A model generated the notes under the pieces. That model worked only from the letters and a program-made list of their open reading frames with translations. It was not told the origin of the DNA and searched no databases. The translations under genes were made by a program, and so were the position numbers. Shown in pieces: positions 10,993-20,629 of a stretch of 64,000 nucleotides of DNA (its first letter is position 1; each line of letters starts with the position of its first letter). The DNA is from Exophiala sp. HKRS030 (Eukaryota > Ascomycota > Eurotiomycetes > Chaetothyriales > Herpotrichiellaceae). The stretch covers positions 1,860,001 through 1,924,000 of the forward strand of contig JAHWDD010000004.1 in assembly GCA_023897205.1 (NCBI GenBank). The letters run 5' to 3'.

Positions 10993-13535
10993 TCAAATGT
11001 GAGTGTCTGACCCACGAGACAATCTTGTGGTCATCCTCTCCACCAGGTCGCCTCCTCCTGGACGTGACGTGCGAGATGTGGCGGTGGGTGTGTCTGTCTC
11101 GGCTGTCTGTGGTGTCGGTTTCGTCCCTGTCTGTGACCCGATCTCCGCCTCCGTAGTGGCAGGTCCGTTCATGTGCTGCACACCCTCGTCGTGTCTGTCG
11201 TGTGCCGCCGCCACCGACACCGACCCGAGGATCCAGAATGAATCTCGACGACACAGTTGGACTCGTTCGGCGGCCGCTTGTGTGACGATGGAACTTACTC
11301 GGTTCGAATTCGGCATCGACACCGCCGCCGCCGTCGTCGTGACGGACGGCCGCGGGGGCTTGTTCGGTGACGACTCGGTCGACTCGGATGACTCATCACG
11401 ACGAGGAGGCGGATCAGGAATCGTGTTTGAGAATGTAAATGTTGTATGTGCCGGTGGCGGAGACGAGTTGGTGTTTGTATCTGTCGACGATGTGGTTGGA
11501 CCGTCGTGCGTCGTCGTTGTCGTTGCCTTGGACGCTTCCGCCGTCCTAGTACTACTACTCTTACGACGGTTTGTTGTCCGACGTTGGATTTTTACGTCAC
11601 GGTCATAATCGCCTGTACATTTACTGGTACCGGCACCGGCACCGGCATATCTGAACAACAATGGTAGAGTCGACTCTTTCCACACGGCCATGTGGGCGGC
11701 GTGGGTGGCGAGGATCGTCAAAGTCAGACCCAACGCCCCCAAGGCGAACAACGACAGGGGGTAAGATATCCAACTCCACCTCACGACGACGATGGCCCGA
11801 GCGTGTAAGGCGGTCCCACGGGCCGTGGTGCTCTGGAGTTGTTGGAACCTCCCGGTCAGAGCGACCCCCACTTGAGTGGCAATGTCGGTGAAATTCCCGT
11901 TGGCGTCGATGGCCTGTTGACCCGCCGACGACCAAGGACCGTCGGTCTGGGTGAAGCCCGTGGCGTCGAAGGTCGAGTCTTGACCCGCCTCGGAAGGGTC
12001 GGCGTACCAGTAACCGCTGTGGATGTAAGTCGTGTTGCCCTCCAGGGCGATACGCAGGGCTTGAATCAGCAAGAACGCTCGGCCCTGCGAGTCGCCCTGG
12101 GCCGAATCGTAGATCGAGTACGTGGTTCCGTTGACCGAGTCGGTCCAACCCGACTTCAAAGAGCCGTCGGGCTGTCGACGGTCGATGATGACGGAACCGT
12201 ACGACGTGGCTCGGACGGTCGATTGTGTCGTCCCCGACTGCACGTCCGTCAGCATGGTACGGACGCAGGGCGTAAAGGAGCAGGCCGTCGCTCGGCCCAC
12301 CACCAAACGGGACGAATCGGAAGACAGGGTCGTGTCGAGGTAACCCATGGCGAACAATGGCGAAACGGGGAGAGAAGTGTAGGATCGGTTGTCCCAGGAG
12401 TACGTCCACAGAGAGTCGGGCGCGGCGTCGACGTTGAGAGGCCACACCGTCCTCCGAGGGTAAACCACCGACCATTGAACCGCCGACCCCAACTCGAGTT
12501 CGAGACTGACGCCGAGGTTCACACCGTTGCCGTGAGGGAAAGAGTACGTCGGTGTCCACGTCGACGTGGTGTCGGATCCATTCCCCCGACTGTAGTACCG
12601 CTCAAACCGTGATGTCAAATTCACATCGTAGACGTTGCCCGACACCTTGACTTGGTCCGTCATGTCTTCGCACGCCGTACACAGGGCGAGCGTGTCGTAT
12701 AGAGGCCACGTGCAATTCCCCGTGGGACAGACTGGGGTGGGGACCGCGCCGGACGCGCCACCGAATGCGCCGATGAGGGCGTTCAAGGACAGGCTGGAAC
12801 CGCCCAGATTCCCAGACACCGGCTCGTCATACGAAGTTGGTGTGCGGATCGTGGCAGGCTCCGAGTTTGTCGGGACGTTCACCACGTTGATCTGGACCAG
12901 TTGTTGGATGAACGGCTCGAACCCTAGAGCTAGGATGGTGACGAGGGCGGCGAGTAAAGCGCGGAAACTAATCATTCAAAAAAAGTGATTAGCTGGGTCG
13001 TATGAAATGTGTCATTACCATGCAGCAAGACATGAAACTCTTACCTGCCCTTCCACGTCAATATCAGTTCCAAAGACCCGTATGGCCCACGACTGGCTTC
13101 TTCGAAAGAGTCCACAACGTCCAAAGGACGTGGTCGATCAATGAACCACAACCATTTTTCTTGACGGATGGAAGCTGCCAAAATGACCATCAAACTTGCC
13201 TTTGCGAGGGACGCGAGGAACGAAATGATGGCGTTGATCGATATCCCTTCTGGCAAGTCGGGAACGGCGTGGTTATCGTACGCGATGAGGATTCCTACAA
13301 TACTCGCGAGGACACAGAGACATAACGTCGCCGCCCCCAGTTCCCACAACCAGTTGTCGAGACTTATTCGATCCCACCACGATGGACCTCTCTCGGGAAC
13401 TGTCTGGATTGGATCTGAATGTTGGACATCCCTCGTGTCCTTCTTCTGTGACCGCCCGATTGAAGAAGAGTGAATCATGTCGAACGTCATAGGTCCGTCG
13501 TAACGGTGGGTTTGGATCTGTTGGAGAGACATCAT
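10993..13535 (-). CDS. DUF3176-family multi-pass membrane protein
   Basis: Model complement(join(10993..12967,13045..13535)), 821 residues. Exon 1 gives the family signature: WWDRISLDNWLWELGAA, a membrane helix, then SFLASLAKASLMVILAA and EKWLWFIDRPRPL. After a 77-nt intron (AG|T phase) comes a helix (FRALLAALVTILALGFEPF) ending in the typical FIQQLV motif, a long Ser/Thr-rich N-glycosylatable region, and a last helix (YPLSLFALGALGLTLTIL). Function is unknown for this family, which is expanded in filamentous fungi. The C-terminal 200 residues after that helix are low-complexity Thr/Ser/Pro-rich and longer than I expect, so a further unrecognised 3' splice is possible. Base composition is GC-rich here, which produces long shadow frames. 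Two ATGs stand in tandem at 13535 and 13532. Confidence 0.85.
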
Positions 13536-13543
13536 TTTGCCAT
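13532..13543 (-). promoter_or_regulatory. Three-codon upstream ORF overlapping the DUF3176 start
   Basis: On the reverse strand the sequence reads CCATGGCAAAATGATGTC. The first ATG has a strong context (CC-ATG-G) and opens a three-codon ORF whose TGA overlaps the first main-frame ATG (ATGA overlap). If the transcript starts upstream of it, translation of the DUF3176 protein would depend on leaky scanning or reinitiation. The transcription start is unknown. Confidence 0.4.
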
Positions 13544-14615
13544 GGCAGAGGGTTCGTATATATCAGACCTCATGATATATGTACATGTCAGGCAGCACTT
13601 TACGTGCGACCCTTGTGATAAAAACAAAAAGTATCGCATAACAACTTCCCTGAGATCAGCGACATTACCAGACGCCTGGGGACAGGCACTGGCTGGCTTG
13701 ATGAAGATCGTATAATGCACGAGTGCGAATTGGGGCCATTACCATGCAAGAATAGGCCACACTTTTTTGGAATACACCGTAAACACTTACATATCGCCAC
13801 CAGCCTACAGTAGGGCCATTGAGGAGTCTTACTGAATCAAGGTACGGCACGCGGCTCCTCTGGGCGATTGTGCCCCAGCAAGCGCAAGGGTTGAAGACGA
13901 CCTGAGACGCCTGTTTTGTATGTTTGGTGGAAGGCCTTAAAAAACGAGGCTGAGAAAAAGTCGAGCCAGGGGTGTGTGGTTGGGAGGCCTTAAGGCATTG
14001 AACTCTTTACGGAGCAATAACCTTTCACTTTTGAAGGGGCTTATTGGATCGAGTAGCGTTGGATGGCAAAAAGTCAGCGCCCAAGCGAAAGACGGCCATA
14101 GGAAAGTTAACCCTTGTACAGTATGTATTGGATGATGCGACCTTTGTTGTTTTGACAGCCCACGGAAATTTGTAAAGGAGGCGTGTGTTCGACGCCACAA
14201 AACATGCGGTGGACAAGTGAAATGAGGTTGCAGGGTATCTTGAAGGAAGGCGAGCGAGATTTGAAGCCGCCTCGGACTAGGCATAAGGTATGTCGTAGTT
14301 ATCATGGAAGTTGTCGCAGGTAAGATGAATAGACAAGGATGGAGGAGGAAATCGACATGGATTTGATGCTGAGGGTGTATACGGATGCGGAATAGATATT
14401 TAGAGGCTGCTTTAACTATGAGTACCCCAAACCACAATGGCTTAGGGAGGTTGTGGGGCTGCTATGGGCTTTATCGTAGAGGCAGTCTTAGGCGATCCAG
14501 GCCCGGAGGAGTAGGCTCAGGTGGCGGTACTCTTTGACAGACACCGGGACTCCTCTCGCTCTCAGTACTCTCAATCCAGAACACAAGGTGTCCTGGCTAT
14601 CCAAGTACTCTGTAC
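13544..14615. other. Intergenic region
   Basis: This lies between the DUF3176 start and the 3' end of the fumarylacetoacetase-like gene. A 166-codon reverse-strand frame at 13937-14437 has no domain or convincing codon pattern and was not called. Nothing else is recognised. Confidence 0.45.
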
Positions 14616-16127
14616 TCAATCCAAGACGGCAGGCAAGACTTTGCCTCTACATTCACCAAATCCAAGGAGAACTTTTCCAGAAGCTTTATCCTTGCACCAT
14701 CCTTGCAGGATGACTTCATCGCCATCCTTGAGGAACGTATCTACCAAATCCGATGGCATCGACTTGAGTCTTGCGTCAGGTAGGTTTCGCTCAAAGAGAC
14801 ATCCGAGTCCAATCCTTTCGCCATCGGCGTTTTTACGCTAAGGGGGGATCGGAAGTGTTAGCGAGCTGTCAGTCTTGATGTAAAGAGTCAAGCAGAGGAG
14901 GGAGGCTCAACATACGGAACTGGAGATTGTGCCCGTGCCAAACACATCTCCTGGAGAGAGGCCCTCTCCTGCTGCAGACAAGTGTGTCATTTGTTGGTAT
15001 GGTGTCCAATGCAACTCATTGAGATTACTTTCGCACAAAGTGTAGGACTTGCCATCTCCTGAATCATCACCGTCAGCCGCGCATTCACTTCATCTTGACA
15101 TTACCTAAAAGCGGACAAAAAAACTTACGAAGCAAAGTGACGCTCAAATCGATGTCGAACGTCGCCTTGTCATCCTCTTGCCAAGTCAGATGAGGCGGCG
15201 GTGCAGGCTCCTGCTTGGTCTTTCTCTCGCATCTCGCAGATTCGAGGGCCTCGATGGGCACGATCCAAGAGCTCACTGTGGTACAACTGCCCTTGGAGTG
15301 GAATGGTCCCAAAGGTGGCATTTCGAAGCCCTGAATCTGCCGTGCTGACCAGTCGTTCAGCAGCGTCAGACCAAAAATATGGTCTCGCGCATTTCCGATT
15401 TTCAGTCGTTGGCCCTTGGGGACAGGTTTGGATAGCCAGACTCCCATTTCTAGCTCGTAGTCCATATGCGACTCTGGCTTGAAAGAGATTTGGTCCGAGC
15501 CTCGTGAGTCGGGATACATGCCACAAGGGCGGTGGAAAGGGGTTCCAGATACGGCGAGACTCGAAGTGCGGCCATTGTACACTGACGGCATCTTGAACCA
15601 GTTCGCCTGAATAGTCAGGTTGAAGACGTCGGAACACTGTGGACTTCTAGTTAGCTCTGGGAGACGTTCCCATGGACATGGTCAAAAGGAGGACGTTCAT
15701 ACATTCTTACTGTGCTCAAGTGAGCAGTAGAAATCCGAGAAATTGTGTATGTGCATAGGTAGATGATTCTGAACGGCAGCCAACGGGATCATTGCCTTCT
15801 TGACGCTGCCGTTGGCGATTCCAGATTTAAGCAGAGCTCGAAAGGCACTACGCACGCTTGTTGGTAGGACTGCAAAGGCATTCCAGTTGCCCTTGAAGCG
15901 GTGAGATTGAGGAGGATTTAGTCAAGGTACCAGGAACGACTTACGTGTGCAAAGACATTATCCTTCAGCTCGGCGATGGAGGAGAAGAAGCCTTCGTTGT
16001 ATAACTGGTCGATGTCTATGGCTGATTCTTCAAACGCAACCGCACATCGCTTTTTGGGCTTGTCGCTGGTTGAGATGACTCCATATGGGAGGTTGTCAAT
16101 GGTATATGGGCTGACGGAATCAGCCAT
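14616..16127 (-). CDS. Fumarylacetoacetase-like hydrolase
   Basis: Model complement(join(14616..14837,14916..15058,15129..15636,15703..15891,15945..16127)), 414 residues, the usual length. Fumarylacetoacetase splits fumarylacetoacetate in the last step of tyrosine catabolism, in the cytosol. Visible family features are NFSDFYCSLEH (metal Asp, catalytic His), SVYNGRTSSLAVSGTP, the metal pair in DYELEMGVW, LLNDWSARQIQ, PLGPFHSKGSCTT, FGTGTISS and the C-terminal GFGECRGKVLPA. By memory of the mouse enzyme, metal ligands and the catalytic His are kept. The segment that normally carries the substrate-binding Arg (FR after the His) reads VFN and is about three residues shorter, and the usual Tyr before PLGPF is Met. 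The natural substrate may therefore differ. No homogentisate dioxygenase or maleylacetoacetate isomerase neighbours it. It shares a 453-bp promoter with the Zn2Cys6 gene. The start at MADSVSPYTI fits the family better than two upstream ATGs. Confidence 0.88.
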
Positions 16128-16580
16128 GGCTATAATTGTACTGGTGATGTTGAGAACCGAATCTTTTTCTGGTGAGAAAGATGATTCTTGATTGAGCACA
16201 ACAAACACAAGCAAGAGGTCAACACAGCCTCCAGGCATTTGTGTAAGAACCACACGTCCTCCGCATTCGACAATTCCGTCCCACAGTCAGGCACTGAACT
16301 AGTCGTTCAAGGTCTGTATTTCCCGACGGCATTCCCCGGAGTCTTCGTCAAGGCTGATGGTGGTTGACCTCGGGCCCACTGACTCTGTTCCCCTCCAGAC
16401 ATTTGTTCTCCACCGATCTCTTCTCGCACCACTAGGGGGTTGGTTTTCAGAGTTTGTGGGTGTCCAAGCCTCGGTCGTTCGGGATATTAAGGTCAGGCTT
16501 CCCTCCATTTCCCGAACAAGTTGCGCTCTTGAATCCTGTTCCGTGGCTTTTGGAAACAGGTGGAGAGGTAGAGAGAATCA
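16128..16580. promoter_or_regulatory. Shared divergent promoter (hydrolase / Zn2Cys6 regulator)
   Basis: These 453 bp separate the two start codons. The region contains an inverted repeat, GTTCGGGA at 16477-16484 and TCCCGAAC at 16510-16517, and a CGG-N5-CGG direct repeat just before it (16472-16482). Such CGG words are typical Zn2Cys6 contact sites, so autoregulation plus control of the hydrolase is plausible but inferred. Confidence 0.5.
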
Positions 16581-18671
16581 ATGGCAGGAAGACCTAGAAG
16601 ATCCTGCGATAGTTGTAACGCACAAAAGGTACAGATGTTGGGCTTCTGCAAAGGTTACAGTGCTGACTTTGCTATCTGCACAGCTGAGATGTGGTGGTGA
16701 AAAGCCAAGCTGTACACGGTGTACACGCTTAGCCCGGCCATGTGTGTACAAACCCGTCGGGGCCGCGACGGTGGCTCGCCGTCGAGCTTCCAGCATTGCC
16801 TCATCACACAGACCGGTACCAGTAAGCGAATACATTGGCTCGCCTTCACGACTACACATCTCAGAGAAGAAATACTTTGGTGTGCCGTCGACACTTTTAC
16901 CGACCTTGATTGATCTGTACTTCAAATGCATCTACAATGCACGGCTTCTCTTCCACAGGCCGTCTCTCGAGGTGGCTTTAGAAGCTCAAAGCGTAAGGTC
17001 TGATATAGTGCTATGCATTTGCGCAATGGCGGCAAAGTAAGCTCCTGCTCTGTGCATTCGACCGTTCCAGCTGACAAAAGGTGAACCAGATTTTTCAAAG
17101 ACCCCAACGGTAGTGCAGTTCTTATCGACAATGGTTTTTGCCGCGAGTGGGCAGAAGAGGCCGGCAGGTTGGCTTTACGGGAACTTGAGTCCCCGTGCTC
17201 AGAGAATATTGTCGTCTTCCTCAATCTGAGCCTCTTCTGGTACAGCATGGGTGAGTATCGAAGGGCGGCCATGCAATCAGGTAGGACAATATCAGCCACT
17301 TGCATAGTGGGCCAATTGCTAAATGACATGACAGGTATTGCCTCAACCACAGCATGGACAATCGGTATACCCTTCGCTCGGCAAGAAGGAGTAGATTCTC
17401 TCGAAGCTGAAATTCGCCGAAGGCGTTTCTGGGCTTGCTATCTCCTCAATACCTTCCTCCATGACAGCCTCTTTCCCAAGGTGCCGACAGAAGCCATGCT
17501 TCGAACGAGCCTTCCTTGCTGGCAGGAGGACTTCGACACCGGGAGACCGCAAGGAGGCGTCACTCTGAAGTCAAGTCAGAGCAGTCAAAGCATCTACGCC
17601 GAACTCATTCGAGCAATGTCGTTATGGTCCGCTGTCGTCACCCTAACTGGGCAACCCGAGTCAAATCTGGCGACACGACTGAGCGACATTCAAGCTCTCG
17701 ATGGTCGTATCCACGATACATATTCTATGCTTGCTCCGTGTTTTCAACTAGATCCCACCAACATATCACTGGTGCCTCCCAATGACCTAGGTAATCTTCT
17801 CTTGCTGCATATCATATATCACCAGTGCTGGTGCTCTCTCCACTCCTCCATTGTCCCGTTGTTCTCGTGGAGTGCTTTCGACGACTCGTGCGCGTATGCA
17901 CAGCAGTTGTCGGGTCAGACGGCACTGGAACACTCATATGCTGTATCATCGCTCTTAGAGGCCACCTTAGCATCGGACTGGGACGCAGAACGATTGCCGA
18001 GCTTTATTGGATATGCTGCATACGCAGCATGTGCCATACAGACACCGTTCTTATGGTGCTCGAAACCGGATGTTAAGCAGCGTGCCGTGCGTTGTATTCT
18101 AGCAAATCTTCAGACGATGCAAGTGATGGGTAGACAGTGGCAATTCACCAAGATCTTGGTAGGGCTTCCTGCTGCATGAGATGGCCTCAGATACTGACAT
18201 TGTGTCTTACAGGGACGATTCGCACGTGGTCTTTACAAGCTCCACGGAAGCCGCGTGGTTCCGTTGACAGATGAGCCCAAGAACATGTCGCCAGCAGCGT
18301 TGAAGGGGTTCAAGACGTCCAACCCACGAGCGCGGCTTTCGATCCTGACGCATAATACCATCATTGTCAGTGAGGAGGGTTCCTTTGCCAGAGGAGCAGA
18401 AGATATTGGCGATCTTGGTTTGGACGATCCAGAAACCAGAGACTCAAATCTCGAGGAGGAGGGAATAGCGGCCTTCATAGCGCAGATCTCTCGGGAGTGC
18501 AGAGAGATGCACGGCCAGTTGCCTGTGATGTTGGAGCCGTTCTTACCGTCAGAGAACCTGAATTACTACGATTTTGGTGGAGGTTTCGACGCTGACAACG
18601 AAGCGGCGACTCTGGATTCCATGGGCCACATTGAGGATTGGATTTCTGAACTTCTGCAGCAGGGGGGATGA
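16581..18671 (+). CDS. Zn2Cys6 fungal transcription factor next to the hydrolase genes
   Basis: Model join(16581..16628,16684..17036,17090..17280,17335..18158,18213..18671), 624 residues. The binuclear zinc cluster C-x2-C-x6-C-x6-C-x2-C-x6-C occupies residues 9-36 and is split by intron 1 exactly after CDSCNAQK. A fungal-specific transcription factor middle domain follows (LIDLYFKCIYNARLLFHRPS near residue 90; LEAEIRRRRFWACYLLNTFL further on). The protein should act in the nucleus. Introns are 55, 53, 54 and 54 nt. Intron 3 (17281-17334) is a multiple of three and stop-free, so retention would insert 18 residues in frame. Position between a fumarylacetoacetase-like gene (divergent) and an amidohydrolase (same strand, downstream) suggests it regulates them; no target is proven. 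Confidence 0.88.
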
Positions 18672-19192
18672 CATGATGTCCTATAGCAATGAGGTCCAAA
18701 GATCCATGTATTGCCGGCCAATGCTGTCAAGTATTTCGGGCCATCGTTGGTGCTAAGGCTGAAAGTTCGCTCACATTCTTTGGGAGTCTCAAGGATGCCG
18801 TCCTGACTGCTCGGCAGTTCGGATACCCCTCTAGAGACTGGCAGTTGAAGTTGTCGTTGGATGCATTCCGCAGGTGAGTTTGCAGATATTCTGCATCGGG
18901 CATGGAAGTCCTGCGTCGAACTCCCAAGCCTCAGCATCTGGTAAATTACTCCAGTACCGGAATGATGGAGACTCACTGACCACCTGATCTCTGGGGGTAA
19001 GACGGAGGAGTGTGTGGGGGACAATATGCCATATATGCCGAATACCCACCCATCCCTTAGCTGATTCCATTCGGATAATCACAGACCACCGTTGTATATA
19101 AAAAGTCGACATGGCCGGAACGGTCGCGGGAAGAAGGCGGTCATTCATTCTATCGAAGACGAGTCCTGTTGGGTTTGCACAAGGATTAAAAC
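18672..19192. promoter_or_regulatory. Promoter region of the amidohydrolase
   Basis: This 521-bp spacer holds a clear TATA box at 19095-19104. Two TTCGGATA words (near 18816 and 19069) resemble the TTCGGGATA word in the divergent hydrolase/regulator promoter. No gene is seen. Confidence 0.45.
19095..19104 (+). promoter_or_regulatory. TATA box
   Basis: TATATAAAAA lies 89-98 bp upstream of the amidohydrolase ATG in an otherwise mixed-composition region, a normal distance for a fungal core promoter. A canonical TATA box fits an inducible rather than housekeeping gene. Confidence 0.55.
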
Positions 19193-20629
19193 ATGTCTTC
19201 ATCTTTACTCCTCAAGAATGCCACAGTAATTAGTGTCGATGAGAAGATTGGCATCAAGGAGAACTGTGATATCCTGATAGAAGATGGTGTTATCAAGGAG
19301 GTCGGGCCAACTCTGAGCTCTAAAAGCTCGGGAGAAGTGATTGACTGCACTCATTGTTTGGTCTCGCCAGGCTTCGTTGACACTCACCACCACATGTGGC
19401 AGCAATTGATTCGAGGGGTGACGACAGACTGGTCGTTGGCGAACTATCTCGAGCACATTCGGCTGGTGTATGGTAGTATTTTCACGCCAGAGGATGTGTA
19501 TACTTCCAATCATTTTGCAGCTTTGGATCTGATCAACAGCGGCGTCACAACAGTCATCGACCATTGCCACATCCTGAATTCGTCTGCACACAGTGATGCA
19601 GCCGTCAAAGCTTTGAAGGATGCTGGTATTCGGGGAACCTGGTGTTATGGATTCTATGAGAATCCCAGTCAGGCGGACCTTCCCGGATCAAACCACACTA
19701 TATCAACTCCGGCAGGCTTTGACAAAGCTGCTCGCAGGGAGGATGCAAGGAGGATCCGACAACAGCATTTCCCGAACAACGATCCAACCAAGCAGCTGTT
19801 GACGTTTGGAGGAGCCCCGGCGGAGGCGGAGGGCATGAGTCCGGAGGCCCTGCAGGAAGAGATCGATTTCTTTCGGAGTATCGGGGCTCGGGTCACCACG
19901 ATGCATGTCTCACTGGGCAACTACGATTTCGACCATCAAATAGTCCAACGGCTCGGAGACGACAAATACCTTGACAAAGACCTCTTGTTCAGTCATGGGT
20001 CCTCCTTCACTGACTCCGAGATCAGTCTGATCAAAAAATCTGGGGCGGGCATTTCGTCGACGCCCGAAACCGAGCTTCAGATGGGCATGGGCCACCCGGT
20101 GGCATTCAAGGCTGCAGCAGCTGGGTGCCACGTCGGCCTTGGGATCGACATCACCAGCAACCAGAACAACGACATGCTCGCAATCATGCGTCTTCTGCTT
20201 CAGGCGGAGCGGGGACGGCGACACCTTGAAGTGTTGGGTAAGGCGCCTCCTCCGTATGACATTCAGCCCAAATCCGAAGAGGCCTTATACATGGCAACAA
20301 TGGGAGGAGCGAAGTCGATTGGGCTAGATCATCTCATAGGCAGCATCACACCAGGCAAAAGAGCAGATCTTGTCATCACCCGATGCGACGATATGAATGT
20401 GGTGCCAGTGACTCACCCAGTCGGAGCCCTCATGTTTAACGCTCATGTTGGCAATATTGATACGGTCTTGATCAACGGGAAAGTGATGAAAAGGGATGGC
20501 AAGGTTCTGAACGTTGACTGGCCGAAATTGCGGGACGAAGTACGACAAAGGAGCGCGAGGATGTTGGATGTGCACTCTAAAGCACCGCTTCCGTCAAAGG
20601 ACATGTGGACGAGGGTGACAGAATTGTGA
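19193..20629 (+). CDS. Amidohydrolase, ATZ/TRZ (cytosine deaminase-like) family
   Basis: Intronless, 478 residues. The amidohydrolase beta-barrel signature begins with GFVDTHHHMWQQ (metal-binding His at residues 65-67). It continues with SGVTTVIDHCH, FSHGSSF (metal His), GLGIDITSNQNNDM (metal Asp region) and the C-terminal ATMGGAKSIGLDHLIGSITPGKRADLV. This family removes amino or chlorine groups from purine-, pyrimidine- or triazine-like rings, or hydrolyses cyclic amides, using a zinc or iron ion in the cytosol. The exact substrate cannot be read from sequence; 8-oxoguanine deaminase-type and atrazine hydrolase-type enzymes are the closest in motif pattern. It lies downstream of, and on the same strand as, the Zn2Cys6 gene. 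Absence of introns contrasts with the five-exon neighbours and could hint at a separate history, but base composition is not obviously different. Confidence 0.9.
   Translation: MSSSLLLKNATVISVDEKIGIKENCDILIEDGVIKEVGPTLSSKSSGEVIDCTHCLVSPGFVDTHHHMWQQLIRGVTTDWSLANYLEHIRLVYGSIFTPEDVYTSNHFAALDLINSGVTTVIDHCHILNSSAHSDAAVKALKDAGIRGTWCYGFYENPSQADLPGSNHTISTPAGFDKAARREDARRIRQQHFPNNDPTKQLLTFGGAPAEAEGMSPEALQEEIDFFRSIGARVTTMHVSLGNYDFDHQIVQRLGDDKYLDKDLLFSHGSSFTDSEISLIKKSGAGISSTPETELQMGMGHPVAFKAAAAGCHVGLGIDITSNQNNDMLAIMRLLLQAERGRRHLEVLGKAPPPYDIQPKSEEALYMATMGGAKSIGLDHLIGSITPGKRADLVITRCDDMNVVPVTHPVGALMFNAHVGNIDTVLINGKVMKRDGKVLNVDWPKLRDEVRQRSARMLDVHSKAPLPSKDMWTRVTEL

Noticed and set aside
11621..12612. Long open frames of 312 codons (-) and 257 codons (+) overlapping the DUF3176 gene
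   Set aside because: They are Arg/Pro/Gly-rich products of the GC-rich coding strand read in other frames; the DUF3176 frame has the membrane helices and glycosylation sites.
13937..14437. 166-codon reverse-strand open frame
   Set aside because: No domain, no family resemblance, Pro/His/Leu-rich shadow-like composition and no splice-linked partner.
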